Shown: positions 53,414 to 62,954 of the stretch, piece after piece
Numbering within the stretch: position 1 is the stretch's first letter
Layout: each line of letters begins with the position of its first letter
NCBI RefSeq assembly: GCF_014199255.1
Contig: NZ_JACIJF010000006.1
Coordinates: 172,076-236,075 of the forward strand
DNA length: 64,000 nucleotides
Reading direction: 5' to 3'
DNA from: Sphingomonas xinjiangensis
GTDB lineage: Bacteria; Pseudomonadota; Alphaproteobacteria; Sphingomonadales; Sphingomonadaceae
Position numbers and translations under genes: made by a program
Notes under the pieces: model-generated
Told to the model about the DNA's origin: nothing
Database searches by the model: none
The model's input: only the letters and a program-made list of their open reading frames with translations

Positions 53414-55690
53414 TCAAGCGAGTTCGATCGATCGTTCCGCCGCCCATGCCGTAAGGGCGTCTCGCATAGGCGTGCGCGGTTCGGCCAACAGTGTCGTCAC
53501 CAGCGCCCTCACACCCTGATGGTCGAGCGATCGCACCATCGCCTTGATCGGTCCGACCGCCGCCGGCGTGATTGACAGCCGGCGAATGCCCAGCCCGATC
53601 AGCGCCATCGCCTCCAGCGGCCTTCCACCCATCTCGCCGCACACCGTCACCGGCACGCCCGCGGCATCGGCCTGTTCCACTACCCGGCGGATGAAGCGCA
53701 GGATCGACGGGCTCAGCCAGTCGTAGCGCAGCGCGAGTTTGGGGTGCGCGCGGTCGGCGGCGAACAGGAACTGCGTCAGGTCGTTGGTGCCGATCGAAAG
53801 GAAATCGATCTCGGGCAGCAGCACGTCGAGCACCTCGGCCAGCGCCGGCACCTCCAGCATTGCGCCATAGCGGATCTCGATCGGCAGCTTCTTGCCGCGC
53901 GCCGACAGCCAACTGCGCTGCGCCTCGAACAGCGCGCGGGCCTCATCGAACTCCCAGGGTTCGGAGACCATCGGGAACATGACGTTGAGCGTCCGCCCCG
54001 CCGCCGCTTCGATCAGCGCGCGCGCCTGTGCCTTCATCAGGCCATCGCGGTCCAGCGCCAGGCGCAGCGCGCGCCAGCCCATCGCCGGATTCTCCTCGTC
54101 GCCTTCTTCGTCATGGTTGAGATAGGGCAGCGCCTTGTCGCCGCCGATGTCGACGGTGCGGAACACCACCGGACGATCCCCCGCGGCGTCGAGCACGTCC
54201 TTGTACAGCCGCCGCTGCGCCTCGCGCTGGGGCAGGGTCGCCGACACGAGGAACTGGAACTCGGTGCGGAACAGGCCGATGCCGTCGGCGCCGGTCAGGT
54301 CGAGCGCGGCGAGGTCGTCGCGCAGCCCGGCATTGACCATCACCGTCACCCGCTGCCCGTCGCGCGTTACCGGCACTTCGTTCTTCAGCTGGGCAAAGGC
54401 GGCGCGGCGCTTCTGGCTCAACGCCAGCTTGGCTTCGAACGCTTCCTGCATCGCCTGGCTCGGGCGGATGAACAGGCTCTCCTCTGTGGTATCGAGCAGC
54501 AGCAAGTCGCCCTCGGCGATCAGCTTGCGGACGTCGCGCACCCGGCCCAGCACCGGCACGCCCATCGCCCGCGCGACGATGGTGACATGCGCGGTCAGCG
54601 ATCCTTCCTCGAGCACGACGCCCTTTAGCCGCCGCCGGTCATACTCCAGCAGCTCGGCCGGGCCCAGATTGCGCGCGACCAGGATCGAATCCTGCCGCAG
54701 CCCCATCTGCGCGGCGGTTCCCAGCTGGCCCGAGACGATGCGCAGCAGCCGGTTGGACAGGTCCTCCAGGTCGTGCATGCGGTCGCGCAGCAGCGGATCG
54801 TCGATCTCGCGCATGCGCTGCCGTGTGCGCTGCTGCACCCGCTCGATCGCCGCCTCGGCGGTCAGCCCCGAGTCAATCGCCTCGTTGATGCGCCGGCTCC
54901 AGCCTTCGTCATAGGCGAACATCTTGTAGGTCTGGAGCACTTCGTCATGCTCGCCGCCGCCGCCGAACTCGGCCTGGCTCGCCATGCGCTCGATCTGGTC
55001 GCGCATCTTGTCGAATGCGGCATAGACGCGGTGGCGCTCGGCCTCGGTATCCTCGGCGACGGTATGCTCGATGACGATGCGCGGCTGGTGGAACACCGCC
55101 ACGCCCGCCGCCATGCCGTCGACCAGCTTAAAGCCCGGCGCATGGCTCGCTGCGGTGGGCAGCAGGCGGGTGGATGGCGCGCCGGCCGCGTCGATCAGGT
55201 CGGCATTGGCGATCAGCTCGGACAGCACCATGGCGACCGTCTGCAGCGCCTCGATCTCGACATCAGCGTAGCGGCGCTGTTCTTCATGCTGCACCGCCAG
55301 CACGCCGACCGATCGCTCGCGGCGGATGATCGGCACCCCGGCGAAGCTGTGGAAGCGTTCCTCGCCCGTTTCTGGACGATAGGCGAAATCAGGGTGCGTC
55401 GCCGCTTCGTCCAGGTTCAGAGTTTCGACATTGGCGGCGATCGTGCCGACCAGCCCTTCGCCGAGCGCCAGCGTAGTGACGTGCACCGCTTCCTGCGCCA
55501 GCCCGCGCGTGGCAAACAGCTCCAGCACGCCTTCGCGCAGCAGGTAGATCGAACACACCTCGCTATCCAGCGCGGTGCCGATCACGTCGACAACTGCGTT
55601 CAGCTTGGCCTGCGCCGGCAGCCTTCTGGCCATCACGTCGTGGAGGCGGGTGAGGATCTCACGGGCGGATGCGGCTGCGGTCAAGGCCAT
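53414..55690 (-). CDS. ptsP: phosphoenolpyruvate-protein phosphotransferase PtsP (nitrogen PTS enzyme I)
   Basis: A 758-residue protein. An N-terminal GAF domain (about 15-165; VCSIYLLREGVLELFATRGL, FHSFAGVPIIRRERSVGVLA) precedes an enzyme I module with the phosphohistidine at about H368 (EEGSLTAHVTIVARAMGVPV), the PEP-binding FRTVDIGGDKALPYL and the C-terminal SIGTNDLTQFLFAADR and VCGEMGGRPLEAMALIGLG. It phosphorylates NPr to sense nitrogen/carbon state. ATG 55690 is immediately preceded by GAGG; an earlier ATG at 55714 is possible. Confidence 0.94.
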   Translation of the reverse strand: MALTAAASAREILTRLHDVMARRLPAQAKLNAVVDVIGTALDSEVCSIYLLREGVLELFATRGLAQEAVHVTTLALGEGLVGTIAANVETLNLDEAATHPDFAYRPETGEERFHSFAGVPIIRRERSVGVLAVQHEEQRRYADVEIEALQTVAMVLSELIANADLIDAAGAPSTRLLPTAASHAPGFKLVDGMAAGVAVFHQPRIVIEHTVAEDTEAERHRVYAAFDKMRDQIERMASQAEFGGGGEHDEVLQTYKMFAYDEGWSRRINEAIDSGLTAEAAIERVQQRTRQRMREIDDPLLRDRMHDLEDLSNRLLRIVSGQLGTAAQMGLRQDSILVARNLGPAELLEYDRRRLKGVVLEEGSLTAHVTIVARAMGVPVLGRVRDVRKLIAEGDLLLLDTTEESLFIRPSQAMQEAFEAKLALSQKRRAAFAQLKNEVPVTRDGQRVTVMVNAGLRDDLAALDLTGADGIGLFRTEFQFLVSATLPQREAQRRLYKDVLDAAGDRPVVFRTVDIGGDKALPYLNHDEEGDEENPAMGWRALRLALDRDGLMKAQARALIEAAAGRTLNVMFPMVSEPWEFDEARALFEAQRSWLSARGKKLPIEIRYGAMLEVPALAEVLDVLLPEIDFLSIGTNDLTQFLFAADRAHPKLALRYDWLSPSILRFIRRVVEQADAAGVPVTVCGEMGGRPLEAMALIGLGIRRLSITPAAVGPIKAMVRSLDHQGVRALVTTLLAEPRTPMRDALTAWAAERSIELA

Positions 55691-55730
55691 TCCTCGACCG
55701 CTACCAGATTGCATCAGCCCACGCCACGGC

Positions 55731-56384
55731 TCAGGGGAAGACGGGCATCCGCGCCGCGGGTCCTGCAACCGCAGCCATCGTCACCGCCGCCGTGCCGCCA
55801 CGCCACCCCGCCAGCGCAGTGCGGTAAGCGTCGTACGCACGGTAAAAGCCGGTGAACGGCGCCTCCAGCCGGGGCAGGGCGGCCAAGGCGAAGGTCTCGA
55901 ACGCTGCGGGCTGCACCGTCAATGCCTCGCGCAGCACTTCATGCTCCACCGCGCAGAACGCGTCATGCGCCGGCGGCTGTGCGAAAAAGTTGTACACCCT
56001 CGTCATAGCGCGGTCGTGCTCGCCCTCCCATTCCGCGGCATGGCGGGCGCGGTATAGCGCCTTTACGCCAGTATCCGCCTGCGCCAGCGCCGTGCGGTGC
56101 AGTGCCAGCAACTGGTTGTACCCGGCGATCGTCTCCGCCTCGAAGGCATCGCGGCAGCCGAGCGCGGCGACGTTCAGCGCCGCACGAACATGCCAGCTGG
56201 ACTGTGACGGGCTCAAATCGCGGTTCGGCGTCAGATACCCGCCTTGTGCGTCGAGCGCCGGCACCGCCTGGTTGGGCGCTGCGCCTTCGGGCGGCTTGGG
56301 CGCCTCGGACCAGCTCTGGGCAACCGCCGGCAGGGCGCTCAGCAATGCCACGGCAATGACTATGCTTCTTACAAAACCCTGCAT
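55731..56384 (-). CDS. exported protein, paralogue 1 of a tandem pair
   Basis: A 217-residue protein with a Sec signal (MQGFVRSIVIAVALLSALPA, cleavage after AVA, about 22). The mature part has LTPNRDLSPSQSSWHVRAAL then NVAALGCRDA, a helical middle, and MTRVYNFFAQPPAHDAFCAV (C144), sharing the same blocks and cysteine positions (C77, C144) with the next gene. No known domain; probably periplasmic. It lies 91 bases after its paralogue and 40 bases before ptsP on the same strand. Confidence 0.75.
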   Translation of the reverse strand: MQGFVRSIVIAVALLSALPAVAQSWSEAPKPPEGAAPNQAVPALDAQGGYLTPNRDLSPSQSSWHVRAALNVAALGCRDAFEAETIAGYNQLLALHRTALAQADTGVKALYRARHAAEWEGEHDRAMTRVYNFFAQPPAHDAFCAVEHEVLREALTVQPAAFETFALAALPRLEAPFTGFYRAYDAYRTALAGWRGGTAAVTMAAVAGPAARMPVFP

Positions 56385-56475
56385 GATGACCCCCCGAGCT
56401 GCGCGAAGGAGCACGCGCATCCGGCAGGATCATTATAGAAGGCTCGGGGAGCGCCCCGAGCGGGTTGCCAACGGT

Positions 56476-57207
56476 TTACGGTCTTATTTCAGGTGCTTGC
56501 ACGGGTGCGGTGGGTGCCGCGGGCGCGACCGGCTCCGGCGGTGGGGTCAGCTCTTCCACGCGCACATAGCCGGTGGTCACCTGCACCTTGCCAAACGCGT
56601 TGGCCCAGCGCGCCAGGTCCGCTAGGTACTTCTCATAGGCGCCATAGAAGTCGAGGAACGGCTGCTCCAGCCGCTGCATCGCCTTTGCGGCAAAGACCGG
56701 GAACTCGGCATCCGGCACTGCAGGTACCTCAGCCAAGACTTGGCGTGCCGCCGCGCAGAAGCCCGGCTGCGCCGGCGGTTGGGCGAAGTAATTGTACAAG
56801 CGCGTCATCGCCACATCGAGCGTGTTGAGCGAGCCATATTGCGTGGTCAGCGCCTTGTACGATTCGTCGAACCGCGCGCTGCGGGTGCGGATCAGGCTGT
56901 TGTACGCGTTCGCAACGCTGTGGGCGGCATCGTCGCAACCCAGAGCGGCCACGTTCAGCGCCACACGGAAATGCCACACGGTGCCCGCCCCGCTCAGGCT
57001 GCGGTTCGGCGTCGCATAGCTCCCATCGGCCAGCTTGGGCGGCAGCACCAGGTTCGGCGCCGAGCTCGCCGGCGGCGTCGGCTTGGGCCCCGGCATCGGC
57101 GGCAGCGCCATGAAGGGGGGTGCCACAGGCGGCTTCACGCGCTCAGCACAGGCGGCGGCGACCAGTGGCAGCGTGAGCAGGCAAAGGCGGGCAACGATAC
57201 GCGACAT
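56476..57207 (-). CDS. exported lipoprotein, paralogue 2 of a tandem pair
   Basis: A 243-residue protein with a lipoprotein signal (LLTLPLVAAAC, Cys20), then Pro-rich linkers and the family core: ATPNRSLSGAGTVWHFRVAL, NVAALGCDDA (C91) and MTRLYNYFAQPPAQPGFCAA (C151). The core aligns end to end with the preceding protein, differing mainly in anchoring and in a Pro/Ala tail (PEPVAPAAPTAP). AGGGAG upstream supports ATG 57207. Function unknown. Confidence 0.75.
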   Translation of the reverse strand: MSRIVARLCLLTLPLVAAACAERVKPPVAPPFMALPPMPGPKPTPPASSAPNLVLPPKLADGSYATPNRSLSGAGTVWHFRVALNVAALGCDDAAHSVANAYNSLIRTRSARFDESYKALTTQYGSLNTLDVAMTRLYNYFAQPPAQPGFCAAARQVLAEVPAVPDAEFPVFAAKAMQRLEQPFLDFYGAYEKYLADLARWANAFGKVQVTTGYVRVEELTPPPEPVAPAAPTAPVQAPEIRP

Positions 57208-57272
57208 CAGACACACTCCCTTGGGACCTTCTGTCCCGCCGCAAGACCGGCTTCGATCAGCCGGCGTTCTTT

Positions 57273-58316
57273 TCAGGCGGCGCGCTTTTCCAGCGCCTGA
57301 ACGGCCTCGCCCATCAGCGCGGCAATGATGTCGGCGACCGGCTCTTCCTTGCGCACCATGCCTACCGACTGGCCGGCCATCACCGACCCGTGCTCGACAT
57401 CGCCGTCGATCACCGCGCGGCGCAGCGCGCCGGCCCAATAATGCTCGATCTGCAACTGGGCCTCGGCCATTTCGACGCTGCCGGTATCGAGCAGCTGCGC
57501 CACTTCGCGCTGCTTGGCGGTGAACAGCTCGCCGCCGGCGTTCTTGAGCGCGCGCACAGGGATCACTGGCAGGCGCGGGTCGATCTGCACGCTGGCGATC
57601 GCGTCCCGCGCCGAGGCGCGGATGAACGCCTTCTTGAAGTTCGCATGCGCGATGCTTTCAGTCGCGCAGACGAAGCGCGTGCCAAGCTGCACGCCTGCAG
57701 CACCCATGTCGAGATAGCCTGCGATCGCCTCGCCCCGACCAATCCCGCCGGCGACGAACACCGGCACGTCTTGGGCGACCTCGGGCAGGATCTCCTGCGC
57801 CAGCACGCTGGTCGACACCGGGCCGATATGCCCCCCGGCCTCCATGCCCTCTACCACCAGTGCGTCGACGCCCGATCGGATCAGCTTCTTGGCCAGGCTC
57901 AGCGCCGGCGCGAAGCAGATCAGCTTCGCGGGCTTGCCAGTGCCTGGGCCCTTGATCGCGTCGAGCGACCCTGTGGGCGGCAGTCCGCCCGCGAGCACGA
58001 TATGCGTCACTTCATGCTTCGCGCACACTGCGATCAGGTCGAACAGCTGCGGGTGCATGGTGATGAGGTTCACGCCGAACGGCTTATCCGTCAGCGCCTT
58101 GGTGCCTGCGATCTCGGCGTCGAGCAGCTCGGGCGTCATTGCGCCGCACGCAATCACCCCGAACCCGCCGGCGTTGGAGATCGCCGCCACCAGGTTGCGC
58201 TCGGACACCCACGACATCGCGCCGCCCAGAATCGCGACCTCCGAGCCGAGGAATTCGCATCCGCGCGCCATGCGGCGGCTAAGGCGCTCGGCGCCAACAG
58301 TGTTGCCAATGGTCAT
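57273..58316 (-). CDS. nitronate monooxygenase / 2-nitropropane dioxygenase-like FMN enzyme
   Basis: A 347-residue TIM-barrel flavoenzyme: ILGGAMSWVSERNLVAAISN, AGGFGVIACGAM, KPFGVNLITMHPQ, DALVVEGMEAGGHIG, VPVFVAGGIGRGEAIAGYLD and MGAAGVQLGTRFVCATES. It oxidises nitroalkanes/nitronates, or is a related enoyl-reductase-like FMN protein. It stands between the exported paralogues and a TonB-like protein on the same strand. Confidence 0.88.
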   Translation of the reverse strand: MTIGNTVGAERLSRRMARGCEFLGSEVAILGGAMSWVSERNLVAAISNAGGFGVIACGAMTPELLDAEIAGTKALTDKPFGVNLITMHPQLFDLIAVCAKHEVTHIVLAGGLPPTGSLDAIKGPGTGKPAKLICFAPALSLAKKLIRSGVDALVVEGMEAGGHIGPVSTSVLAQEILPEVAQDVPVFVAGGIGRGEAIAGYLDMGAAGVQLGTRFVCATESIAHANFKKAFIRASARDAIASVQIDPRLPVIPVRALKNAGGELFTAKQREVAQLLDTGSVEMAEAQLQIEHYWAGALRRAVIDGDVEHGSVMAGQSVGMVRKEEPVADIIAALMGEAVQALEKRAA

Positions 58317-58367
58317 GGACCGACGCCTAGCCGCCCGACGCCCGTACGGGCAAGCCGCAGCGTGCCG

Positions 58368-59162
58368 TCATTCGCGGGTGATCTCGTAATCTATGCGGAT
58401 TGCGACCCAAGTGCCGATCATCTCCTTGCCGCCGACCCGCGGCGCGCGCACGAGGAACTGGAACGCGGCCTGCCGCACTGATCCCGCCAGTCCCGACCCG
58501 CGCGGCGATTCGCCCAGTTCCTGGCAGTCCTCAACACGGTAGCGCGCCACCGTGCGGCAGGCGATCAGCCCCCAGCCCGAGCTGCGCGCCCGGCTCGACA
58601 TATAGGTCGACAGCTCCGCCTTGGTCGGCCGGCGATACCATTCGGCAGCATAAAGCGGCTCGCCATTGGGGGCCTTGCCCGCCACTTCGCTATCCCCCGG
58701 CATCCGCCCGCCGCCGCTGCTCGCCGCTTCACCAGTCTCTGCACCCGCGGCGCTGCCGGGCGCCTGCGCACGCGAGGGCACCTTGGCGATGTCGGCCGAT
58801 CGATACTCCTGCCGCGTCATTGGGATGATGCCGTCGGGCAGAACGATCGGCGGTTCCGGCGTGGGCGGCGTACTGGGTTGCACCTCGGGCGGCCGCACCG
58901 GCTGGGGCTGGGGCTGGCTGCGCGACGCCCGCTCGGGCGCGGCCTTGGCCGGGCTCTGCTCGGCGGCCTCTTCGCTGTCGCCGGTGCTGACGTCGAAGGT
59001 TGTGGTGCGCGGTCCGTCCTCCACCCCCGGCAGATCGGGTGCCATGAACAGCAGCAACAGCGCGATCAGCGCTTCCACCAGCAGCGCCAGCACCATCGCG
59101 CTGCCGCGCCGGCCCAGCGTCTCGCGGACGCGCGTGGAGGCGAGATAGGCAGTCGATGGCAT
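58368..59162 (-). CDS. TonB-like inner-membrane protein with periplasmic domain
   Basis: A 264-residue protein: short basic N-terminus, one membrane helix (about 22-41), a Pro/Glu/Gln-rich periplasmic spacer (SQPQPQPVRPPEVQPSTPPT) and a folded C-terminus with AEWYRRPTKAELSTYMSSRA and GLIACRTVARYRVEDCQELG, which has two cysteines. The helix-plus-Pro-spacer layout resembles TonB, but the C-terminal domain is not clearly TonB. It could be an envelope-spanning adaptor. ATG 59162 gives the membrane helix near the start. Confidence 0.7.
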   Translation of the reverse strand: MPSTAYLASTRVRETLGRRGSAMVLALLVEALIALLLLFMAPDLPGVEDGPRTTTFDVSTGDSEEAAEQSPAKAAPERASRSQPQPQPVRPPEVQPSTPPTPEPPIVLPDGIIPMTRQEYRSADIAKVPSRAQAPGSAAGAETGEAASSGGGRMPGDSEVAGKAPNGEPLYAAEWYRRPTKAELSTYMSSRARSSGWGLIACRTVARYRVEDCQELGESPRGSGLAGSVRQAAFQFLVRAPRVGGKEMIGTWVAIRIDYEITRE

Positions 59163-59208
59163 GATCCTGCTTAGCCCATCGACCGCGTGATTGCGCCAGC
59201 GGGAAAGG

Positions 59209-60477
59209 TCAGGCGGCCTCGATCTCGGCGTCGAGGCCATAGGCGGTGTGCAGCACGCGCACCGCCAGCTCGGTATAATCCTCTTCGATCAGCACCGACA
59301 CCTTGATCTCGGACGTGGTGATGGCAAGGATGTTGATCCCCCGCTCGCCCAGTGTCTTGAACATCGTCGCCGCGACGCCTGCATGGCTGCGCATCCCCAC
59401 GCCCACCACCGAGATCTTGGCGACGCGCGTGTCGTGGGTCAGCTCGCTGAAGCCGATCGCCGCCTTGGCCTGGTTCAGCGTCTCGATTGAGCGCGCCAGG
59501 TCGGAGGACGGCACGGTAAAGGTCACGTCGGTCGCGCTCGCCGAACCCGCGCTCTGGTGCGCGATGTTCTGGATGATCATGTCGACATTGATGTTCGCCT
59601 CGGCCAGCGGGCCGAAGATCGCCGCCACTGCGCCGGGCTTGTCGGGCACGGCGGTCAGCGTGATCTTGGCTTCGTTCTTGTCGTGCGCGATGCCGGTGAT
59701 GAGCTGGCGTTCCACGTCTATCTCCTCTTCGCCGACGATCATGGTGCCGGGCAATGTATCCGCCATCGGTGCGTCCTCGCCGGTGAAGGACGACAGCACC
59801 TGAATGCGGACATTTTCCTTCATGGCGAGCCCGACCGATCGTGTCTGGAGCACCTTTGCCCCGACGCTGGCGAGCTCGAGCATCTCTTCGTAGGTGACTT
59901 TCTTCAGCTTGCGCGCCCGCGGCACGATGCGCGGATCGGTGGTGTAGACCCCATCGACATCGGTGTAGATGTCGCACCGGTCGGCCTTCACCGCCGCGGC
60001 CACGGCTACTGCCGAGGTGTCCGATCCGCCGCGTCCCAGCGTCGAGATGCGACCGTCATGCACGCCCTGAAAGCCCGGCACCACCGCCACTTCGCGCGCG
60101 CCCATGCTGGCGAGCAGCGTGCCGGTTTCGATATCCTCAATCCGCGCTTTGGCGAACGCGTCGGAAGTATGCACCGGCAATTGCCAGCCCAGCCACGACC
60201 GGGCCGGAACCCCGATCGCCTGCAGCGCGATCGCCAGCAGGCCGCTGGTGATCTGCTCGCCGGCCGAGACGACGACGTCATACTCCTTGGGATCGTACAG
60301 CGACGATGCTTCCCGGCAGAACCCGACCAGCCGGTCGGTCTCGCCCGCCATGGCGGAGACCACCACGGCGATTTCGTTGCCTGCTTCCCATTCGCGTTTC
60401 ACCCGCGCGGCGACGCTGCGGATGCGCTCGATCCCGGCCATCGACGTGCCGCCGAACTTCATCACGATGCGAGCCAT
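59209..60477 (-). CDS. lysC: aspartate kinase
   Basis: A 422-residue protein starting MARIVMKFGGTSMAG (KFGGTS 7-12). It has VVSAGEQITSGLLAIALQ, TLGRGGSDTSAVAVAAAVKA and DVDGVYTTDPRIVPRARKL, then two C-terminal ACT domains (about 260-422) for feedback inhibition by lysine/threonine. It makes aspartyl phosphate, the first step toward lysine, threonine and methionine. It is divergent from ubiG, with start codons 58 bases apart. Confidence 0.96.
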   Translation of the reverse strand: MARIVMKFGGTSMAGIERIRSVAARVKREWEAGNEIAVVVSAMAGETDRLVGFCREASSLYDPKEYDVVVSAGEQITSGLLAIALQAIGVPARSWLGWQLPVHTSDAFAKARIEDIETGTLLASMGAREVAVVPGFQGVHDGRISTLGRGGSDTSAVAVAAAVKADRCDIYTDVDGVYTTDPRIVPRARKLKKVTYEEMLELASVGAKVLQTRSVGLAMKENVRIQVLSSFTGEDAPMADTLPGTMIVGEEEIDVERQLITGIAHDKNEAKITLTAVPDKPGAVAAIFGPLAEANINVDMIIQNIAHQSAGSASATDVTFTVPSSDLARSIETLNQAKAAIGFSELTHDTRVAKISVVGVGMRSHAGVAATMFKTLGERGINILAITTSEIKVSVLIEEDYTELAVRVLHTAYGLDAEIEAA

Positions 60478-60535
60478 GGGTGTGTCGGGTCCCCCGGGAC
60501 TTGGGTAAGATGGGGCGTCCTGATAGGGGGGGCTT

Positions 60536-61267
60536 ATGGCCAACGCAACTAAAGCAACGATTGACCCCCGCGAAGCTGCGCATTTCGGAAAGCTTGCCGC
60601 GGACTGGTGGAATCCCCGTGGTTCCTCGGCGATGCTCCACCGGCTCAATCCCGCCCGGCTCGCCTTCATCCGCGAAGCCGCCAACGCGCATTGGGACCTG
60701 GAGCAGGCCAGCTTTACGCCGCTGGCAGGCAAGACCGCGATCGATGTCGGCTGCGGCGCCGGTCTCCTCGCCGAACCGCTCGCCCGCCTCGGCGCGCAGG
60801 TCACCGGCCTCGACGCCGCGCCTGAGAATATCGGTGCCGCCCAGGCCCATGCCGCCGCCACGGGCCTGGAAATCGAGTATTTCGCCTGCGGCATCGAGGA
60901 TTTGCATGACCGCCGCTTCGACCTGGTCACCGCGATGGAAGTGATCGAGCACGTGACCAACCCCCCTGAGTTCGTCGCCGGCCTTGCTAATGCACTCGCC
61001 CCGGGTGGCCTGCTCATCCTCTCCACCCCCAACCGCACGCCATTGTCCCGCCTGGCGATGATCACGATCGGGGAGGGGGCAGGGATGATCCCCAAGGGTA
61101 CGCACGCCTGGGACCAGTTCCTCACCCCCGACGAACTGACCGCGCTGCTCGAAGGTGCCGGCCTGCGCGTCACCGCCCGCACCGGACTGACCTTCTCGCC
61201 CGCACGCGGCTTCGTCACCGGGGGCGACGAAACACTCAACTATTTGATCAGCGCGGTTGCGGCTTAA
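60536..61267 (+). CDS. ubiG: 3-demethylubiquinol 3-O-methyltransferase (UbiG)
   Basis: A 243-residue SAM methyltransferase: AHFGKLAADWWNPRGSSAML (the UbiG N-terminal substrate region), AIDVGCGAGLLAEPLARLGA (motif I), IEDLHDRRFDLVTAMEVIEH, and LIKGT-like MIPKGTHAWDQFLTPDEL. It performs both O-methylations in ubiquinone synthesis. A hairpin common in these genomes follows about 27 bases downstream. Confidence 0.95.
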   Translation: MANATKATIDPREAAHFGKLAADWWNPRGSSAMLHRLNPARLAFIREAANAHWDLEQASFTPLAGKTAIDVGCGAGLLAEPLARLGAQVTGLDAAPENIGAAQAHAAATGLEIEYFACGIEDLHDRRFDLVTAMEVIEHVTNPPEFVAGLANALAPGGLLILSTPNRTPLSRLAMITIGEGAGMIPKGTHAWDQFLTPDELTALLEGAGLRVTARTGLTFSPARGFVTGGDETLNYLISAVAA

Positions 61268-61294
61268 CCCGGGCGGCCCATCAACCCTTCGGTC

Positions 61295-61313
61295 GTCCCG
61301 GCCTTGAGCCGGG
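61295..61313 (+). terminator. hairpin downstream of ubiG
   Basis: TCCCGGC-CTTGA-GCCGGGA, a 7-bp stem with a five-base loop, followed by TCCCGCTTCTTCTT. It may terminate ubiG; the same unit is a frequent intergenic palindrome in Sphingomonads. Confidence 0.55.
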
Positions 61314-61343
61314 ATCCCGCTTCTTCTTCGTCTGCGGATCGAC

Positions 61344-61715
61344 CTAAAACAACCGCCCGCCATTCGGCACCGGCTCGGACGGCCGCACCAGCACCACCTT
61401 GCCATCGGCATCGGGAAAGCCGAGCGTCAGCACCTCGGACATCACCTTGCCGATCTGCCGCGGCGGGAAATTAACCACTGCCGCCACCTGGGTGCCGACC
61501 AGCTCCTCGAGGCGATAATGCTCGGTGATCTGCGCCGAAGACCGCTTACGCCCGATCGCCGGCCCGAAATCGATCACCAGCTTGAACGCGGGCTTCCGCG
61601 CCTCGGGAAAGGGCAACGCCTCGACAATGGTCCCCACGCGGATGTCCACGGCCAAGAATTGATCAAAGCCGATCGTCTCGGCAGCGGGCGCGTGGGCGTC
61701 GTGAGACATATGCAT
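61344..61715 (-). CDS. CsaA-like tRNA-binding protein
   Basis: A 123-residue OB-fold protein: FDQFLAVDIRVGTIVEALPF, AFKLVIDFGPAIGRKRSSAQ, ITEHYRLEELVGTQVAAVVN and LTLGFPDADGKVVLVRPSEP. It is the stand-alone relative of the tRNA-binding domain of methionyl- and phenylalanyl-tRNA synthetases, often called a secretion chaperone (CsaA). ATG 61715 or 61709 (MSHDAHAP) are both possible starts. Confidence 0.85.
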   Translation of the reverse strand: MHMSHDAHAPAAETIGFDQFLAVDIRVGTIVEALPFPEARKPAFKLVIDFGPAIGRKRSSAQITEHYRLEELVGTQVAAVVNFPPRQIGKVMSEVLTLGFPDADGKVVLVRPSEPVPNGGRLF

Positions 61716-61763
61716 GAGCGGCTTTTCGCAAAAATCAGTCCTCCCCTGCAAGCCTAGTCTAAC

Positions 61764-61863
61764 CAGTTCCCCGGCGAGGGCCGGGGCCCATTTGCACCGA
61801 ATGCGAGAGGGCTGGGTGCGCTTCGTACCGCGTCGGAGCTGGGCCCCGGCGTTAACCGGGGAA
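61764..61863. repeat. intergenic long inverted-repeat element, copy 2
   Basis: CAGTTCCCCGGCGAGGGCCG and AGCTGGGCCCCGGCGTTAAC (then CGGGGAA) face each other across about 45 bases, matching the arms of the element at 20463-20560. It sits between the tRNA-binding protein gene and the ligase gene and ends nine bases before the ligase stop codon. Confidence 0.6.
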
Positions 61864-61871
61864 TCGTGCAA

Positions 61872-62906
61872 TCACCGAGTCTCGGTCTCCACCTCCACCA
61901 GCGCAGCCTCCACCACCGCCGGTGGTGCTTCTTCGCCAAGCTGCTCCATCGTGCATTGCCGCGGCGCCTTGTCGGGCCGCCAACGCAGGAACCCGGTGCC
62001 GTGCCGGAACCGCCGCCCGGTGACGTGATCATAGCGCACCTCGGCCACCAATTCGGACCGCAGCGGCTGCCACTCTGCCGAACGATCGGTCGACCAGCGG
62101 CTCGGCCCGCCCGGCGCGTCGCCGGTGAAGCCTGGTGCCTCGATCAATCCTTCCAGCTGCGTTGTCAGCGCTGGCCGGTCCGCCGCAGCCAACCCCGAGG
62201 TAAAGCCGACATGGTGCAACAGCCCACTCTCATCGAACAGCCCGAGCAGCAGCGACCCCACTTCGCGCTTCTTGGTCGCATAGCGGAACCCGCCCACCAC
62301 GCAGTCGGCGGTACGCAGCCGCTTGACCTTGAGCATCGCGCGCTCGCCCGCACGATACGGCTCGTCGATCCGCTTTGCGACCACACCATCCAGCGCACCA
62401 CCGGCGGCGTCCAACCACGCCTGCGCGGTTCCGCCATCCTCTGTGCGCGGCGATAGCCGCAGCATCGCATTGCCGTGCGTTCCATGAAACCGCTCCAACA
62501 CCCGCCGCCGATCGGCGAGCGGCGCACCGGTCAGCATTTCGCCCTCTAGCGCCAGGCAATCGAAAAGCATCAGCCGCGCCGGCGTCTCCGCAGATAACCT
62601 CCGGATTCGGCTCTCCGCCGGATGTAGCCGCATCTGCAACGCGTCGAACGACAGGCTCGCGCCCAGCGGGATCAGCAACTCGCCATCGAGCACCACTTGG
62701 TCGACCTTCAGCGCCGCAATCCCGGCAACTACTTCAGGAAAGTACCGCCCCAGCGGCTTGCCCGACTTGGAGTGCAGCGCGACGTCGCTGCCCTGCTTGA
62801 ACACCAGGCAGCGGAAGCCATCCCATTTGGGCTCGAACTGCCAGCCGGCATCTTGGGGCAGCGCCTCGACCAGCTTGGCTTCCATCGGTTCGATCGCGTC
62901 GATCAT
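61872..62906 (-). CDS. ATP-dependent DNA ligase, LigC/LigD-ligase-domain type
   Basis: A 344-residue nucleotidyltransferase: adenylation lysine in [14 protein letters not shown] (K27), motif [16 protein letters not shown] with [19 protein letters not shown], motif [21 protein letters not shown] and the OB domain with [20 protein letters not shown]. It seals DNA breaks, often with Ku in non-homologous end joining; no Ku or polymerase/nuclease domains are in this window. ATG 62906 is 48 bases from the divergent ung start. Confidence 0.9.
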   Translation of the reverse strand: MIDAIEPMEAKLVEALPQDAGWQFEPKWDGFRCLVFKQGSDVALHSKSGKPLGRYFPEVVAGIAALKVDQVVLDGELLIPLGASLSFDALQMRLHPAESRIRRLSAETPARLMLFDCLALEGEMLTGAPLADRRRVLERFHGTHGNAMLRLSPRTEDGGTAQAWLDAAGGALDGVVAKRIDEPYRAGERAMLKVKRLRTADCVVGGFRYATKKREVGSLLLGLFDESGLLHHVGFTSGLAAADRPALTTQLEGLIEAPGFTGDAPGGPSRWSTDRSAEWQPLRSELVAEVRYDHVTGRRFRHGTGFLRWRPDKAPRQCTMEQLGEEAPPAVVEAALVEVETETR

Positions 62907-62954
62907 CCTCGCCCAACGTTGACACACCGCCCCCGGTTGCGGGACAGCCTCGCC

